NCBI RefSeq assembly: GCF_042653545.1
Contig: NZ_JBHSIS010000027.1
Location: 165,974-229,973 of the forward strand
Direction: 5' to 3'
Length of the DNA: 64,000 bases
Origin: Actinophytocola glycyrrhizae
GTDB lineage: Bacteria; Actinomycetota; Actinomycetes; Mycobacteriales; Pseudonocardiaceae
Numbering within the stretch: position 1 is the first letter of the stretch; each line of letters opens with the position of its first letter. A model generated the notes under the pieces. The model ran no database searches, was not told where the DNA came from, and worked only from the letters and a program-made list of their open reading frames with translations. The position numbers and the translations under genes were made by a program. This document shows positions 7,811 through 15,715 of the stretch, one piece after another.

Positions 7811-8938
7811 GTGAGGTCGAGTTGGTTCGTTGTGTCGGAGGAGGATCCGGCCTGGGACATGAACGGGGAGCCGTGGGCCAGTTCGCGTTTCAGGGACGCT
7901 CTCGATCTCGGCCGACTGGATCTTGTCCGACGCGGTTCGCAGTCAGAGCCGAACGACATCGATGCAGCCGGCGACTTGGGGCGCCTCGCGCATAGCGAAC
8001 TCGAGTTGTTCGGCACCAATGGTGAGCAGACGCTCGACGACGATGAGATCGCGGCGGTTCTGCGGACATTGCGGGCGGTCCTCAAGCGTCTTGAGGTGCC
8101 GCTCGATCTGCCGTTCAGAGACTTTACGGGATTCCATGGATTCTGGAGTTCCCAGGGGATGAGTGGGAGTTGGGCCGCTCGACGCGGTTACCTGAGCGAC
8201 GTGTTCAACCCGGTGCTCGCGCGGTTGGACGACCTCGATGACGAGCGGGGCACCCGCTCAGGCCTGCGCGGTGTGGACGGTCGACCTCGCAACCTGATCT
8301 TCGCTTCTACTGGTCCGAAGCCGGACATCGTGTTGCGGGACGCGATCGACAACGTCGTCGAAGTCACCAGCAACGCCGAATACTGCCTGTTCTACGACCG
8401 CCCACTGGACACGTCCGGATTGACCTGGGGCCAACTGTGTAACTGGTGGCGTGCGAGGAGCAACCTCGACGGTTCATCAGAACGGGACGTTGCGCTGGAC
8501 CTGTACCGCCGGCTCGCCGCGTCCGTACGTGACAACCCTGTCGAACAGAGGCTGTTCCGAAGCTACTGTGAGCTCTACGGGTCCGATCAAGGGTCGTCCC
8601 TGCCCGCTCTTCTGCCGCAGGTCTACCTGCACTACGACCCGTCGACGTGGAAACAGCGCGGTGGACGTCCAGGTGCGCTTGCTCGGGAACGGATGGACTT
8701 CCTGCTGCTGGTCCCAGGCGGAGGCCGGGTCGTGATCGAGGTCGACGGCAAACAGCACTACGCCGAAGGTGACGCCGCTTCTCCACGGCTGTACTCGCAG
8801 ATGGTCGCTGAGGACCGGCGACTTCGGCTACGCGGGTACGAGGTCTACCGATTCGGTGGCTTCGAGTTGAGCCAGCCCAGCGCCCCAACCATGTTGCGGA
8901 CCTTCTTCACAGATCTGCTGGCTTCTTGGGTAGCCTGA
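7811..8938 (+). CDS. Defence-type protein with C-terminal PD-(D/E)xK-like nuclease, 375 aa
   Basis: The start is taken at GTG 7811 (MRSSWFVVSEEDPAWDMNGE) because a -10-like TAGCTT sits seven bases upstream. The N-terminal half is helical and contains RNYLSDVFNPVL-like order (here RRGYLSDVFNPVLARLDDL). The C-terminal 90 residues carry RMDFLLLVPGGGRVVIEVDG KQHYAEGDA, followed by EDRRLRLRGYEVYRFGGFEL. The D-(10-15)-ExDGKQHY arrangement is a PD-(D/E)xK nuclease core with Asp, Glu and Lys present. Similar proteins occur in defence islands, some annotated as AbiJ-related; that link is recalled, not tested. It ends before a hairpin at 9160. Confidence 0.75.
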   Translation: MRSSWFVVSEEDPAWDMNGEPWASSRFRDALDLGRLDLVRRGSQSEPNDIDAAGDLGRLAHSELELFGTNGEQTLDDDEIAAVLRTLRAVLKRLEVPLDLPFRDFTGFHGFWSSQGMSGSWAARRGYLSDVFNPVLARLDDLDDERGTRSGLRGVDGRPRNLIFASTGPKPDIVLRDAIDNVVEVTSNAEYCLFYDRPLDTSGLTWGQLCNWWRARSNLDGSSERDVALDLYRRLAASVRDNPVEQRLFRSYCELYGSDQGSSLPALLPQVYLHYDPSTWKQRGGRPGALARERMDFLLLVPGGGRVVIEVDGKQHYAEGDAASPRLYSQMVAEDRRLRLRGYEVYRFGGFELSQPSAPTMLRTFFTDLLASWVA

Positions 8939-9159
8939 CAGCGATCGTTGGAGCACCGAAACGATCAGAGATCTCCAGAGCCGAGACCCTGCGTCGACTC
9001 ACCGATGGCGAGAGTTGGCGGGCGGACAGCGGAATCTGAGCGTCCACGCCAACGCCGAGCACCTGGCTTTCACGGCTCTCTGTACAAAGATGTCCCACAC
9101 AGGGTGGTCGGAACCGCGGGTCGAGCTGGACACCGACGCTGACGGGCGCGGCGGAACCT

Positions 9160-9190
9160 CCGGCGTGCGCAGGGACAATCGGCACGCCGG
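9160..9190. terminator. Hairpin between convergent genes
   Basis: CCGGCGTGC and GCACGCCGG form a perfect 9-bp stem around a 13-base loop. It lies between the ends of the plus-strand nuclease-like gene (8938) and the minus-strand gene ending at 9233, and could stop transcription from both sides. There is no T run, which is usual for actinobacteria. Confidence 0.5.
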
Positions 9191-9232
9191 GACCGGTGAG
9201 ACGCACCTTGGCCGGCGTGGTCTGGGGGATCG

Positions 9233-10219
9233 TCAATCGGTCGGTTGATCTTGGAGTCGATCGTGCTCCGGGTGCTCAGGGGATCGCCGGAGTGAGAGTG
9301 GTCCGGTCGGCGTCAGATTCCATTCGTGGGCATGGACGAGTGGCACCCGACCGAAGTTGCCGAGGCCTTTGGCGGCGGCGAGAACCTGCTTCTCCAGGGC
9401 TTCCTCATCGTCTGGCCCGGTGATCCCCGCATCCTCGAGAAAGTCTTCGCAGGCAATTGCGGTTTGCAGGAAGAGCGCGGGCAGGTGGTCAAGCGCGAAG
9501 TCGGTCCGGTAGGCACGGAACTCCGGTTGCAAGGTGACCAATCGTCCACCAGGTTCGCCCCATGCGTTGCGCATCACTTCGCCCATGGAGAAGTGCAGGG
9601 CACGGCTCGCGGCGGAGTGGAGGTAGTCGTACAGGTCCTTGTGGCCGGTCTGCTCCGCAAGCCAGCTGGCGCTGGGCAGCTGGTTCCCGGACCAGTTGAA
9701 CTGCTGACGGATCCTCTTCAGCTCGTCCTTCACGGAAGTTTGCTGCTGCTCCTGGGCATCTAGGAACACCACCGGATACCAGAGCTCTTGCATGACGTCG
9801 TCACCGACGAATGCTCGCTGGGCCAGTAGAGAGCGGATGCCGTCAGAGCGCCCCATAGCGCTGAGGAGGTCCTGCGCATCCTGCTGCGGCAGGTCTTTCA
9901 CCCAGAGCATCCACAGCAACTCGTCAAGCGCCGGCCGAACGAACCCGACCGCCAAATGTCCGAGCCCAGCCTTGGCCAGCACCACGGTGGCGTCGAGCGC
10001 TTCGAACTGACGTCGAAGAATGCAGTTGACCGCGATCCGGCGAAGGTCGGACCAGGCGGTGTCCCAGCTCAGGTCCCCAATAACGAAGGTCTGCTTCTGT
10101 GCGGCGATCCACGCCTCGACCGCCGCCAACCGCGCTTCGACGTCAGGGTTCTCATTCACAGCCACAGAGGCATCATGCACCGCACTGCTGGTCTCACGTA
10201 ATGGCCCATGGGCCAACAA
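9233..10219 (-). CDS. DUF5677-like hypothetical protein, up to 328 aa
   Basis: A largely helical soluble protein with core helices such as LKDATVVLAKAGLGH-type (here LDATVVLAKAGLGHLAVGFV) and PALDELLWMLWVKDLP. These resemble the DUF5677 group, HEPN-like helical proteins often found near defence or stress genes; the match is tentative. The first possible start is TTG at 10219; GTG codons at 10180, 10165 and 10159 are also possible, and the conserved-looking part starts at about NPDVEARLAAVEAW. A 12-bp palindrome and a 9-bp direct repeat overlap the upstream end and may be its operator. It converges on the nuclease-like gene. Confidence 0.65.
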   Translation of the reverse strand: MLAHGPLRETSSAVHDASVAVNENPDVEARLAAVEAWIAAQKQTFVIGDLSWDTAWSDLRRIAVNCILRRQFEALDATVVLAKAGLGHLAVGFVRPALDELLWMLWVKDLPQQDAQDLLSAMGRSDGIRSLLAQRAFVGDDVMQELWYPVVFLDAQEQQQTSVKDELKRIRQQFNWSGNQLPSASWLAEQTGHKDLYDYLHSAASRALHFSMGEVMRNAWGEPGGRLVTLQPEFRAYRTDFALDHLPALFLQTAIACEDFLEDAGITGPDDEEALEKQVLAAAKGLGNFGRVPLVHAHEWNLTPTGPLSLRRSPEHPEHDRLQDQPTD

Positions 10220-10227
10220 TGGGCCAA
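10203..10227. repeat. Palindrome GGCCCATGGGCC and tandem ATGGGCCAA repeats
   Basis: GGCCCATGGGCC at 10203-10214 is a perfect 12-bp palindrome. ATGGGCCAA occurs at 10208-10216 and again at 10219-10227. They sit at the upstream end of the gene ending at 9233, so they may be a regulatory site, or partly coding if the TTG start is used. Confidence 0.4.
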
Positions 10228-10401
10228 GATCGTTGAGAGAGGACCAAGATCCCTGAGCCCCTACACGAAGAACGCTCCAAGAACCGGCACGGGCGCGTGA
10301 TCGGATTCATGCCTGTGACACGGCGGCGACATGCCGCACCTGGCGACACCCCTGCCTCGGCGACGGCGTGTCGGTCGGCGCGTCCTGTTGACCGAACGTG
10401 G

Positions 10402-11514
10402 TCAGCAGTGCGTGTCCGGTTGCACCGGTGTGAGGTCTGTGACATCGCGGGTCGTGCCGTGCGCGGCCGTCCAGGCCGGGTAGGGATGTGTCATGACGTA
10501 GCCGGTGACGCGCATCCGCCACTCGTCGAACGCGATCATCCAGTTGGCGGTGGCAGGTGGCCGGTCAAGGCGCGCGAACCATCGCCAGGTACGTGTGTCG
10601 TCGCGGCGCCACACCACGATGTGCTCGCCGCCGCTCTCGGAGAACGAGATGCCCTGATACTCACCGCTGGGTGTGGTCCACGTGAACGGTGCCGAGAACG
10701 ACGATGGCGGGTCGGCAGGGAACTCGGCGACGATCTCGGCGTGCTCGCCGTCCGGCCAGGTCAGGACCTTCCCTGCGGTCAGGTCGATCCCGATCAGGGC
10801 GGCGCCGTCCAGCGTGATCGTCATCGTGCCTTCGGCGCTGGTGGGAAGGACTCCGCGCTGCCCGCCGGACACGTCGGTTTCCCAGCCCAGCCGGTGTGCG
10901 CGGTGGCCGTTGATGGTGGTGGCGAACGGGCTGGGCGGCCGGTCGGTCCGGTACAGCTCGACCATGGTGTCGTGCGGGCGGTAGACGAAGGAGGCGAGTG
11001 CTTCGTCGTCGCGGATGGCCACCGCGCTCAGCCGCGCGCCGCTCCGCTCCCGGCGGCGCGCCGTGGCGCGCGCAGCGGCGTTGGCCACCTCGCCGAACCG
11101 GTGCGGTGTGCAACCACCGACCAGCACCGTGAACCCGTCGGCGCTGGATCGACCAGCCTGGGTGACGTCGAGGACGTACGCCGAGACGCTGGTGTCGACC
11201 ACGAGCGCGTCCAGGCCGGCGTCGAGATCGGCGTGGGAGGAGTTCGTCCGTGCAGCCCACTGCCAGGCGTAGGGGGCACGTACCCACGGGCCGAAGCAGC
11301 GGCGGCACAGCCGGTCCGGATGCAGGTCCAGTGCGTGGAGGATGGCCAGGAGAGGCTCGTGGCCGTCGTCATCGACCACGCCGAGCACTGTTGTGATCAC
11401 TTTCGGGGTGTGGCTGTTGTCCGTGCACACGGTGCCGCGGTCGCCGGGGGTGTCGTGGGCCAGGTGCACCTGGCCGTGCTGAGTGATGGTTCCCAGCAAC
11501 TCAGTGATGGGCAT
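10402..11514 (-). CDS. Hypothetical plasmid-type protein, 370 aa
   Basis: The protein begins MPITELLGTITQHGQVHLAH at the ATG at 11514. The same frame is open for 630 bases further upstream, but that part overlaps the 11624-12253 gene and has the composition of a shadow frame. Residues 45-75 hold a CRRC pair (DRLCRRCFGPWVR). The rest is rich in beta strands (DLTAGKVLTWPDGEHAEIVA, GEYQGISFSESGGEHIVVWR). No membrane segment or known catalytic motif was seen. It lies in the run of minus-strand backbone genes. Function unknown. Confidence 0.75.
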   Translation of the reverse strand: MPITELLGTITQHGQVHLAHDTPGDRGTVCTDNSHTPKVITTVLGVVDDDGHEPLLAILHALDLHPDRLCRRCFGPWVRAPYAWQWAARTNSSHADLDAGLDALVVDTSVSAYVLDVTQAGRSSADGFTVLVGGCTPHRFGEVANAAARATARRRERSGARLSAVAIRDDEALASFVYRPHDTMVELYRTDRPPSPFATTINGHRAHRLGWETDVSGGQRGVLPTSAEGTMTITLDGAALIGIDLTAGKVLTWPDGEHAEIVAEFPADPPSSFSAPFTWTTPSGEYQGISFSESGGEHIVVWRRDDTRTWRWFARLDRPPATANWMIAFDEWRMRVTGYVMTHPYPAWTAAHGTTRDVTDLTPVQPDTHC

Positions 11515-11623
11515 GAACCTGTTCCTGCTCGTCTGGGTATCCCGGATGGCATCGTTGTTGCCTCGCCGTGGCGTTCCGGGAGGCCGGTAGGCCCGGGGCC
11601 GTGCTTGGTGGCGAGCGAGGAGG

Positions 11624-12253
11624 TCAGCTCGCGAGCTTGTGCTGGCTGGCTGCGTAGACGCAGCTGACGTCATCGCCGTGGTGCTGCCCTGAGCAGTCGA
11701 TGACGCCAAGGCGGCGATCGGCGACGGCCAGTTTGCGGCGGGCGAACTGCTCGTGGTCGTCGATGGTGGTGTGGTCCAGGGCCTCGTGATGGACGCTCCA
11801 CTCAGCGAATTCGGGGTACTCGGGGAAGCCAGCGGCGCGCCACATCCGCAGGTACAGGCCGAAGGCCGCGGACCTGATCGGCGTCCGCAGGGTGACTTCG
11901 AGCATCGCGCAGCAGACCTCGGCCGCGGTGCCGGGCCGGGTGTCGGCGCCGGCCGCGACTCGGTCGAGCAGTTCGCGGCAGTGCGCGCGGTACACGAACT
12001 CGGTCGCCATGCGCTCATGGGTCGGGGTGAGCAACAGGAAGCTGTGGTAGAGCCGGTCGGAGTGCTTCGGGTGCCGGGCGCGGGCCTTCTTGATCTCGTC
12101 CTCGGCCCAGTCCATGCGTTCGAAGATGCCTGCCAGGCTGCCACCGAGGACGCTGTCCACGATGGAGGCGAGGTCGCCAGTCCCGGCCGAGGGAGAGTTG
12201 GAGGCGGTGTTCGGACGCGGGCGTGGGCGCGGGGACAGGTTGCTAGTGGTCAT
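11624..12253 (-). CDS. Hypothetical plasmid-type protein, 209 aa
   Basis: The frame begins MTTSNLSPRPRPRPNTASNS with GGAGG about ten bases upstream of the ATG. After a disordered, basic and serine-rich leader of about 25 residues the protein is helical (FERMDWAEDEIKKARARHPK, then HERMATEFVYRAHCRELLDR). Five cysteines are scattered through the C-terminal half. This protein type is common on actinobacterial integrative elements, but I know no function for it. It lies 109 bases upstream of the 10402-11514 gene in the same direction and is probably in the same operon. Confidence 0.75.
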   Translation of the reverse strand: MTTSNLSPRPRPRPNTASNSPSAGTGDLASIVDSVLGGSLAGIFERMDWAEDEIKKARARHPKHSDRLYHSFLLLTPTHERMATEFVYRAHCRELLDRVAAGADTRPGTAAEVCCAMLEVTLRTPIRSAAFGLYLRMWRAAGFPEYPEFAEWSVHHEALDHTTIDDHEQFARRKLAVADRRLGVIDCSGQHHGDDVSCVYAASQHKLAS

Positions 12254-12372
12254 CGCGGAAGTACCTCCAAGTCTGGGAATGGTTCATGTCACTGCTGATG
12301 CGTGGAAGGCCGCTGGGATGCCTCCCTGCCAGCGAACGAGCACGACGGCTGTGGATGGGGCGGTTTCTGGGA

Positions 12373-12567
12373 TCAGATGTCCACGGTGGATGCGGGTGTG
12401 GCGACGTCATAGCCGAGGTCGGTGAACCACTGATCGAGCAGTTCGACGACGGCAGCGCCGTTCCATCTGCCGTTGGGTTCCTCGACGTCGTTCTTGACCG
12501 CGGCGAACAGCTTGTGGATGGCGCGCCCTTCGCGTGTGCGGGGATCGAAACGCAGGTGATGGGGCAT
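12373..12567 (-). CDS. Small hypothetical protein, 64 aa
   Basis: The ATG at 12567 has a perfect ribosome site (GGAGGTGACACAG). The product begins MPHHLRFDPRTREGRAIHKL and has the two-helix look of a small DNA- or protein-binding adaptor (AVVELLDQWFTDLGYDVATP). The longer open frame upstream is not coding in character. It is a typical small backbone gene of actinobacterial elements, with function unknown. Confidence 0.75.
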   Translation of the reverse strand: MPHHLRFDPRTREGRAIHKLFAAVKNDVEEPNGRWNGAAVVELLDQWFTDLGYDVATPASTVDI

Positions 12568-12767
12568 CTGTGTCACCTCCGATCGTTGGGAACTAGGGGG
12601 ATTGCTTGAGTTGACCAGGAGCGTGCAGGGGCGCAGCGCGTTGAGCGGATCACGCCGCCCGCTGGCCCCGACAGCGCGTGGCTTTGCCACGTCGTCGACG
12701 GGTGGTAAAACACCGCTGCCCGTTGGCGCGGCCCCCGTGAGCCGGGCACGCATGGGATCGTTTGTGG

Positions 12768-13733
12768 TCACGCCCGCTGGCGGACACCAGCGTGGCCTGA
12801 TGAGATCGTTTCGTGGATGTCGTCCACTGAAGTCACCGGGATCGCGGTCCCGGTGCGCATCAGGTCGTGGCAGCCGCCGGACTGGCGCGAGGTGATCGGG
12901 CCCGGAACAGCCATCGACGAGCGGCCGAGCGCGGCCGCGCACAAGCCGGTGAACCGTGACTGTCCCTGTGCTGTGCCTTCAACGAGGACCGTCCCGTCGG
13001 ACAGTCCAGCGAGAAGACGCCTCCTCGCGATGAACCGGTGCCGAGCGGGTGGGGTGCCGGGCGGGTACTCGCTGATCACGAGTCCCTGTGCGGCGATGCG
13101 GTCGATCAGCGTGCGGTGGCCTGCTGGATAGGTGAAGTCGATGCCGCACGCCAGGATGGCCAGGGTGGTGCCGTCCGCGGCCAGCGCGCCTCGATGGGCT
13201 GCTCCGTCGATGCCGTACGAGGTTCCCGCGACGACGGTCGTCCCGGCGGCGGCGAGCCCGGAGCCGAACTCGGCGGCGACGTGTTCGCCGTAGCTGGTGG
13301 CCGTCTGTGATCCGGCGATCGTGACGGCGGTGTCCAGGATGCCGGCCAGGTGAGCCGGGCCCCGGGCCCACAAGGCCATCGGTGGCGCTGCCCAGGTGAT
13401 CCCGTGCGTTGCCGCGGCGGACAGGCACAGCATCCGCCACCCTGGCCACTCCTGGTCTTCGGGCAGTATCAGCCGCGCACCGGCCTGGGCGGCGGCCGCG
13501 AGGTCCTCGTCCACGAGGTCCTGCTCGCGCCGCGCGCCGGTCTCCTCCCGGACTGCGTCGGGCACGTCACCGGCGCGGACCCGTGCGGCGGCCTCGATGG
13601 GTCCGTGGACCTCGACGAACGCGGCGAGGCTGGTAGCGGGCGGCTCGGCCACCCGCGCGAGGTACACCCGAGCCCGCCGGAGCGCGTCGTGCGCATCGGC
13701 TGATGAGGCGGCGGGCGGGGCGATGGTAGGCAT
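12768..13733 (-). CDS. DprA/Smf-like DNA-processing protein, 321 aa
   Basis: The start is the ATG at 13733, with GGGAG about 11 bases upstream. The core of the DprA/Smf Rossmann-like domain is clear at residues 140-290: TIAGSQTATSYGEHVAAEFG, TTVVAGTSYGIDGAAHRGAL, LAILACGIDFTYPAGHRTLI, LVISEYPPG, and VPGPITSRQSGGCHDLMRTG. DprA proteins bind single-stranded DNA and load RecA during DNA uptake. Here two usual motifs are altered: the FPxRNRLIAGLS block reads FIARRRLLAGLS, and the SGSLxTA block reads GQSRFTG. This may be an element-specific paralogue, not the housekeeping dprA; such copies occur on actinobacterial plasmids. Confidence 0.85.
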   Translation of the reverse strand: MPTIAPPAASSADAHDALRRARVYLARVAEPPATSLAAFVEVHGPIEAAARVRAGDVPDAVREETGARREQDLVDEDLAAAAQAGARLILPEDQEWPGWRMLCLSAAATHGITWAAPPMALWARGPAHLAGILDTAVTIAGSQTATSYGEHVAAEFGSGLAAAGTTVVAGTSYGIDGAAHRGALAADGTTLAILACGIDFTYPAGHRTLIDRIAAQGLVISEYPPGTPPARHRFIARRRLLAGLSDGTVLVEGTAQGQSRFTGLCAAALGRSSMAVPGPITSRQSGGCHDLMRTGTAIPVTSVDDIHETISSGHAGVRQRA

Positions 13734-13928
13734 GACGAATTCAGCTCCCAACCAAGTGACGGTGCGCGAGCAGATACGAGGCCGCCGCGCGAAATGGTGA
13801 TCGGGTTGTGTCGGCGAGCCGCGGCGCGGGTGATGGCATCCCAGGCCCGTGCTCGGCAGGCCCTCGGGGGTGTGAGTGCGCGGGCTGCGGCGCTCGTTGC
13901 GATCGTGAGGAGTTGTCGCGTCGGGCAG

Positions 13929-14354
13929 TCACTCGATGTGGTCGCCGGCGCGGGGGCAGCCGCCGTACTCGTCGAGCAGCCGGTCGCACGAGCCGACGTC
14001 GGTGCCCTGACGGGCGGGCGCGTCGCACCGCGGGCGGAGGTAGGCGCAGAGGTACAGGTAGCCGTGACTGCGCTGGGTGTTGCCCTTGACCACAACGCTG
14101 GGGTCCTCGTAGAGCACGAACTCCTGATCGCGGTCGATACGCATGACCTGGGTGCGGAGCAACTCGCTGGCCCGGGTGCAGGCAGTGTCGAGGTGTTGGT
14201 TGAGATGCTCGGCGAGCTGGACCTGGTCAGGACCAGCCAGGGCGACGCGGTCCCACAACACGTCGAGCATGCCGCTCTGCTCGACGATTGCACGGCAGCC
14301 CCACGCGGTGCCGACGTGTGGGGGCACGCCGCGCGTGTAGCCGAATGTGAGCAT
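13929..14354 (-). CDS. Hypothetical plasmid-type protein, 141 aa
   Basis: The ATG at 14354 follows GGAGGACAGATCATC. The protein begins MLTFGYTRGVPPHVGTAWGC. The centre is helical and acidic (VQLAEHLNQHLDTACTRASE). The C-terminus has several cysteines (YLCAYLRPRCDAP, GSCDRLLDEYGGCP), a possible metal site. It follows the 14376-14774 gene by 21 bases on the same strand and is probably co-transcribed. Function unknown. Confidence 0.75.
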   Translation of the reverse strand: MLTFGYTRGVPPHVGTAWGCRAIVEQSGMLDVLWDRVALAGPDQVQLAEHLNQHLDTACTRASELLRTQVMRIDRDQEFVLYEDPSVVVKGNTQRSHGYLYLCAYLRPRCDAPARQGTDVGSCDRLLDEYGGCPRAGDHIE

Positions 14355-14375
14355 GATGATCTGTCCTCCTGTCGG

Positions 14376-14774
14376 TCAGGGCAGGTTGCGGTGCCAGCTG
14401 GGCACGTCGACCGTCGCGGAGTCGAACGCGGCGCACCACGCGTGCGCGAGATCGTCGGTCGCGTCGTCTCCGGGAAGCACACGGCTGTCCACTGGCGCGG
14501 TGTCCAGCTCGGTGCCGGTCGGGTCGGTCGGGTCGGTGCACAGCGTGTGCGCCACGCGTAGCTTGATCACCGGCCGCGGCGGCTTGCTGGCCTCGTTGTG
14601 GTCGGCGTGGTGGTCGGCGTTGACGACGAATACGTCGACGTCGCAGACGTCCCATCGCCCGTCGCCTAGGTCGGCGGTGAACCGCCGGCCCCACGCTGTG
14701 GACAGCTGCGCTGCACCCGCGACGTCGCCGCTGGGGCTGGGGCCGAGCGGGGTGGCTTCGGTGTAGTTGCGCAT
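14376..14774 (-). CDS. Hypothetical plasmid-type protein, 132 aa
   Basis: The start is the ATG at 14774 with GGGAGGG nine bases upstream. A GTG at 14927 would add 51 residues but lacks a ribosome site. The protein begins MRNYTEATPLGPSPSGDVAG and has strands and an acidic centre (RRFTADLGDGRWDVCDVDVF). No known motif is visible. It lies immediately upstream of the 13929-14354 gene and shares its direction. Confidence 0.7.
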   Translation of the reverse strand: MRNYTEATPLGPSPSGDVAGAAQLSTAWGRRFTADLGDGRWDVCDVDVFVVNADHHADHNEASKPPRPVIKLRVAHTLCTDPTDPTGTELDTAPVDSRVLPGDDATDDLAHAWCAAFDSATVDVPSWHRNLP

Positions 14775-15032
14775 CACGGTGGCCCTCCCGGGGTCGAGGA
14801 TTGGGTGCTTACGGCTGGCGGTCGAAGGCACCGGCGACAGACCAGCCCGGTTGGCGGCCTGGAGTCGTTCCCCGTTGAGATGCGACGGGGCGGTGTGCAG
14901 CAGGCCGGTTAGGACGATCTGGTCCACGGAGGACGGTCACCACACGGGCTCTGTCACGACCCGCCCATTCGGGCTGGCACCCTTCTGGTCGAGGGCCTTT
15001 ATCCCGGCGTGTGGTTCATCCGTGGTCGCCGC

Positions 15033-15233
15033 TCACATCGAGGGCTGGTCGGGGTGGATGCAACGGTGGGCGACTGCGTCGGATACCAGTGAGCTGAGCG
15101 GGTGGTAGGGGTCGACATCGGAGATGATGCGGCCACACGGTAGGTGTTCGAGGTGCGCGGTGCCGTCGTCCGGGACGAGAGCAGCGGTGATCTCGAATTC
15201 GGACAAGGTCAGTCGTCGGAGATCGTCAACCAT
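15033..15233 (-). CDS. Small hypothetical protein, 66 aa
   Basis: The ATG at 15233 has GGGAAAG upstream. The product begins MVDDLRRLTLSEFEITAALV and contains HLEHLPCGRIISDVD with one cysteine and several histidines. Codon use is GC3-rich over most of the frame. It lies 69 bases downstream of the 15303-15602 gene. Function unknown. Confidence 0.6.
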   Translation of the reverse strand: MVDDLRRLTLSEFEITAALVPDDGTAHLEHLPCGRIISDVDPYHPLSSLVSDAVAHRCIHPDQPSM

Positions 15234-15302
15234 GGGCTTTCCCGGAACATGTCGGTCGTATGTGCGCGTCGTCGAGTCGATGTCGAGTCGGTGTCGTGGC
15301 GA

Positions 15303-15602
15303 CTACTTTCTTGCGAGTGCGCGAAGTACACCGTCCGTGGCGCGGCGGATGCCGGCTACTCGCCGCCGGATGGGGTGTCGCCACACCTGCGGTGCGCGGC
15401 CGTTGGTGATCATCCAGTCGTCGAGCGACTTCACGAAGTGCACCAGCAGGTTGTAGGTGTCGTGGTAGTCCCATGAGCAGTAGTCGCAGGCGTCGACGTC
15501 GCACTCGTCAGGGTTGTGGTCGAACACGGCAATGTGGAACCGGACCATCAGCAAGACATAGTCCGGATCGACGCTCTCCGTGGCATGGGACGTTCTCGGC
15601 AC
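15303..15602 (-). CDS. Hypothetical protein, 99 aa, with Cys-rich segment
   Basis: The start is a GTG at 15602 with GGGAGATGCT just upstream. The protein begins MPRTSHATESVDPDYVLLMV and has a cysteine/aspartate cluster (DECDVDACDYCSWDYHDTYN) that may bind metal, followed by a helix and a basic tail. It belongs to the run of short minus-strand genes downstream of the ParB-like gene. Function unknown. Confidence 0.65.
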   Translation of the reverse strand: MPRTSHATESVDPDYVLLMVRFHIAVFDHNPDECDVDACDYCSWDYHDTYNLLVHFVKSLDDWMITNGRAPQVWRHPIRRRVAGIRRATDGVLRALARK

Positions 15603-15715
15603 AGCATCTCCCTGAATCGCAAGGTCACCCGAACTGGTTGTTCGGAGTTCGTGGGTGATGGAGGGGTTTCCTGTCGGGGCACGAGACCTCGTGCCCCGAC
15701 AGGAGAGAACCGCCC

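Noticed and set aside
10297..11667. Plus-strand open frame of 456 codons
   Set aside because: Antisense shadow of the 370-aa minus-strand gene; no domain or ribosome site.
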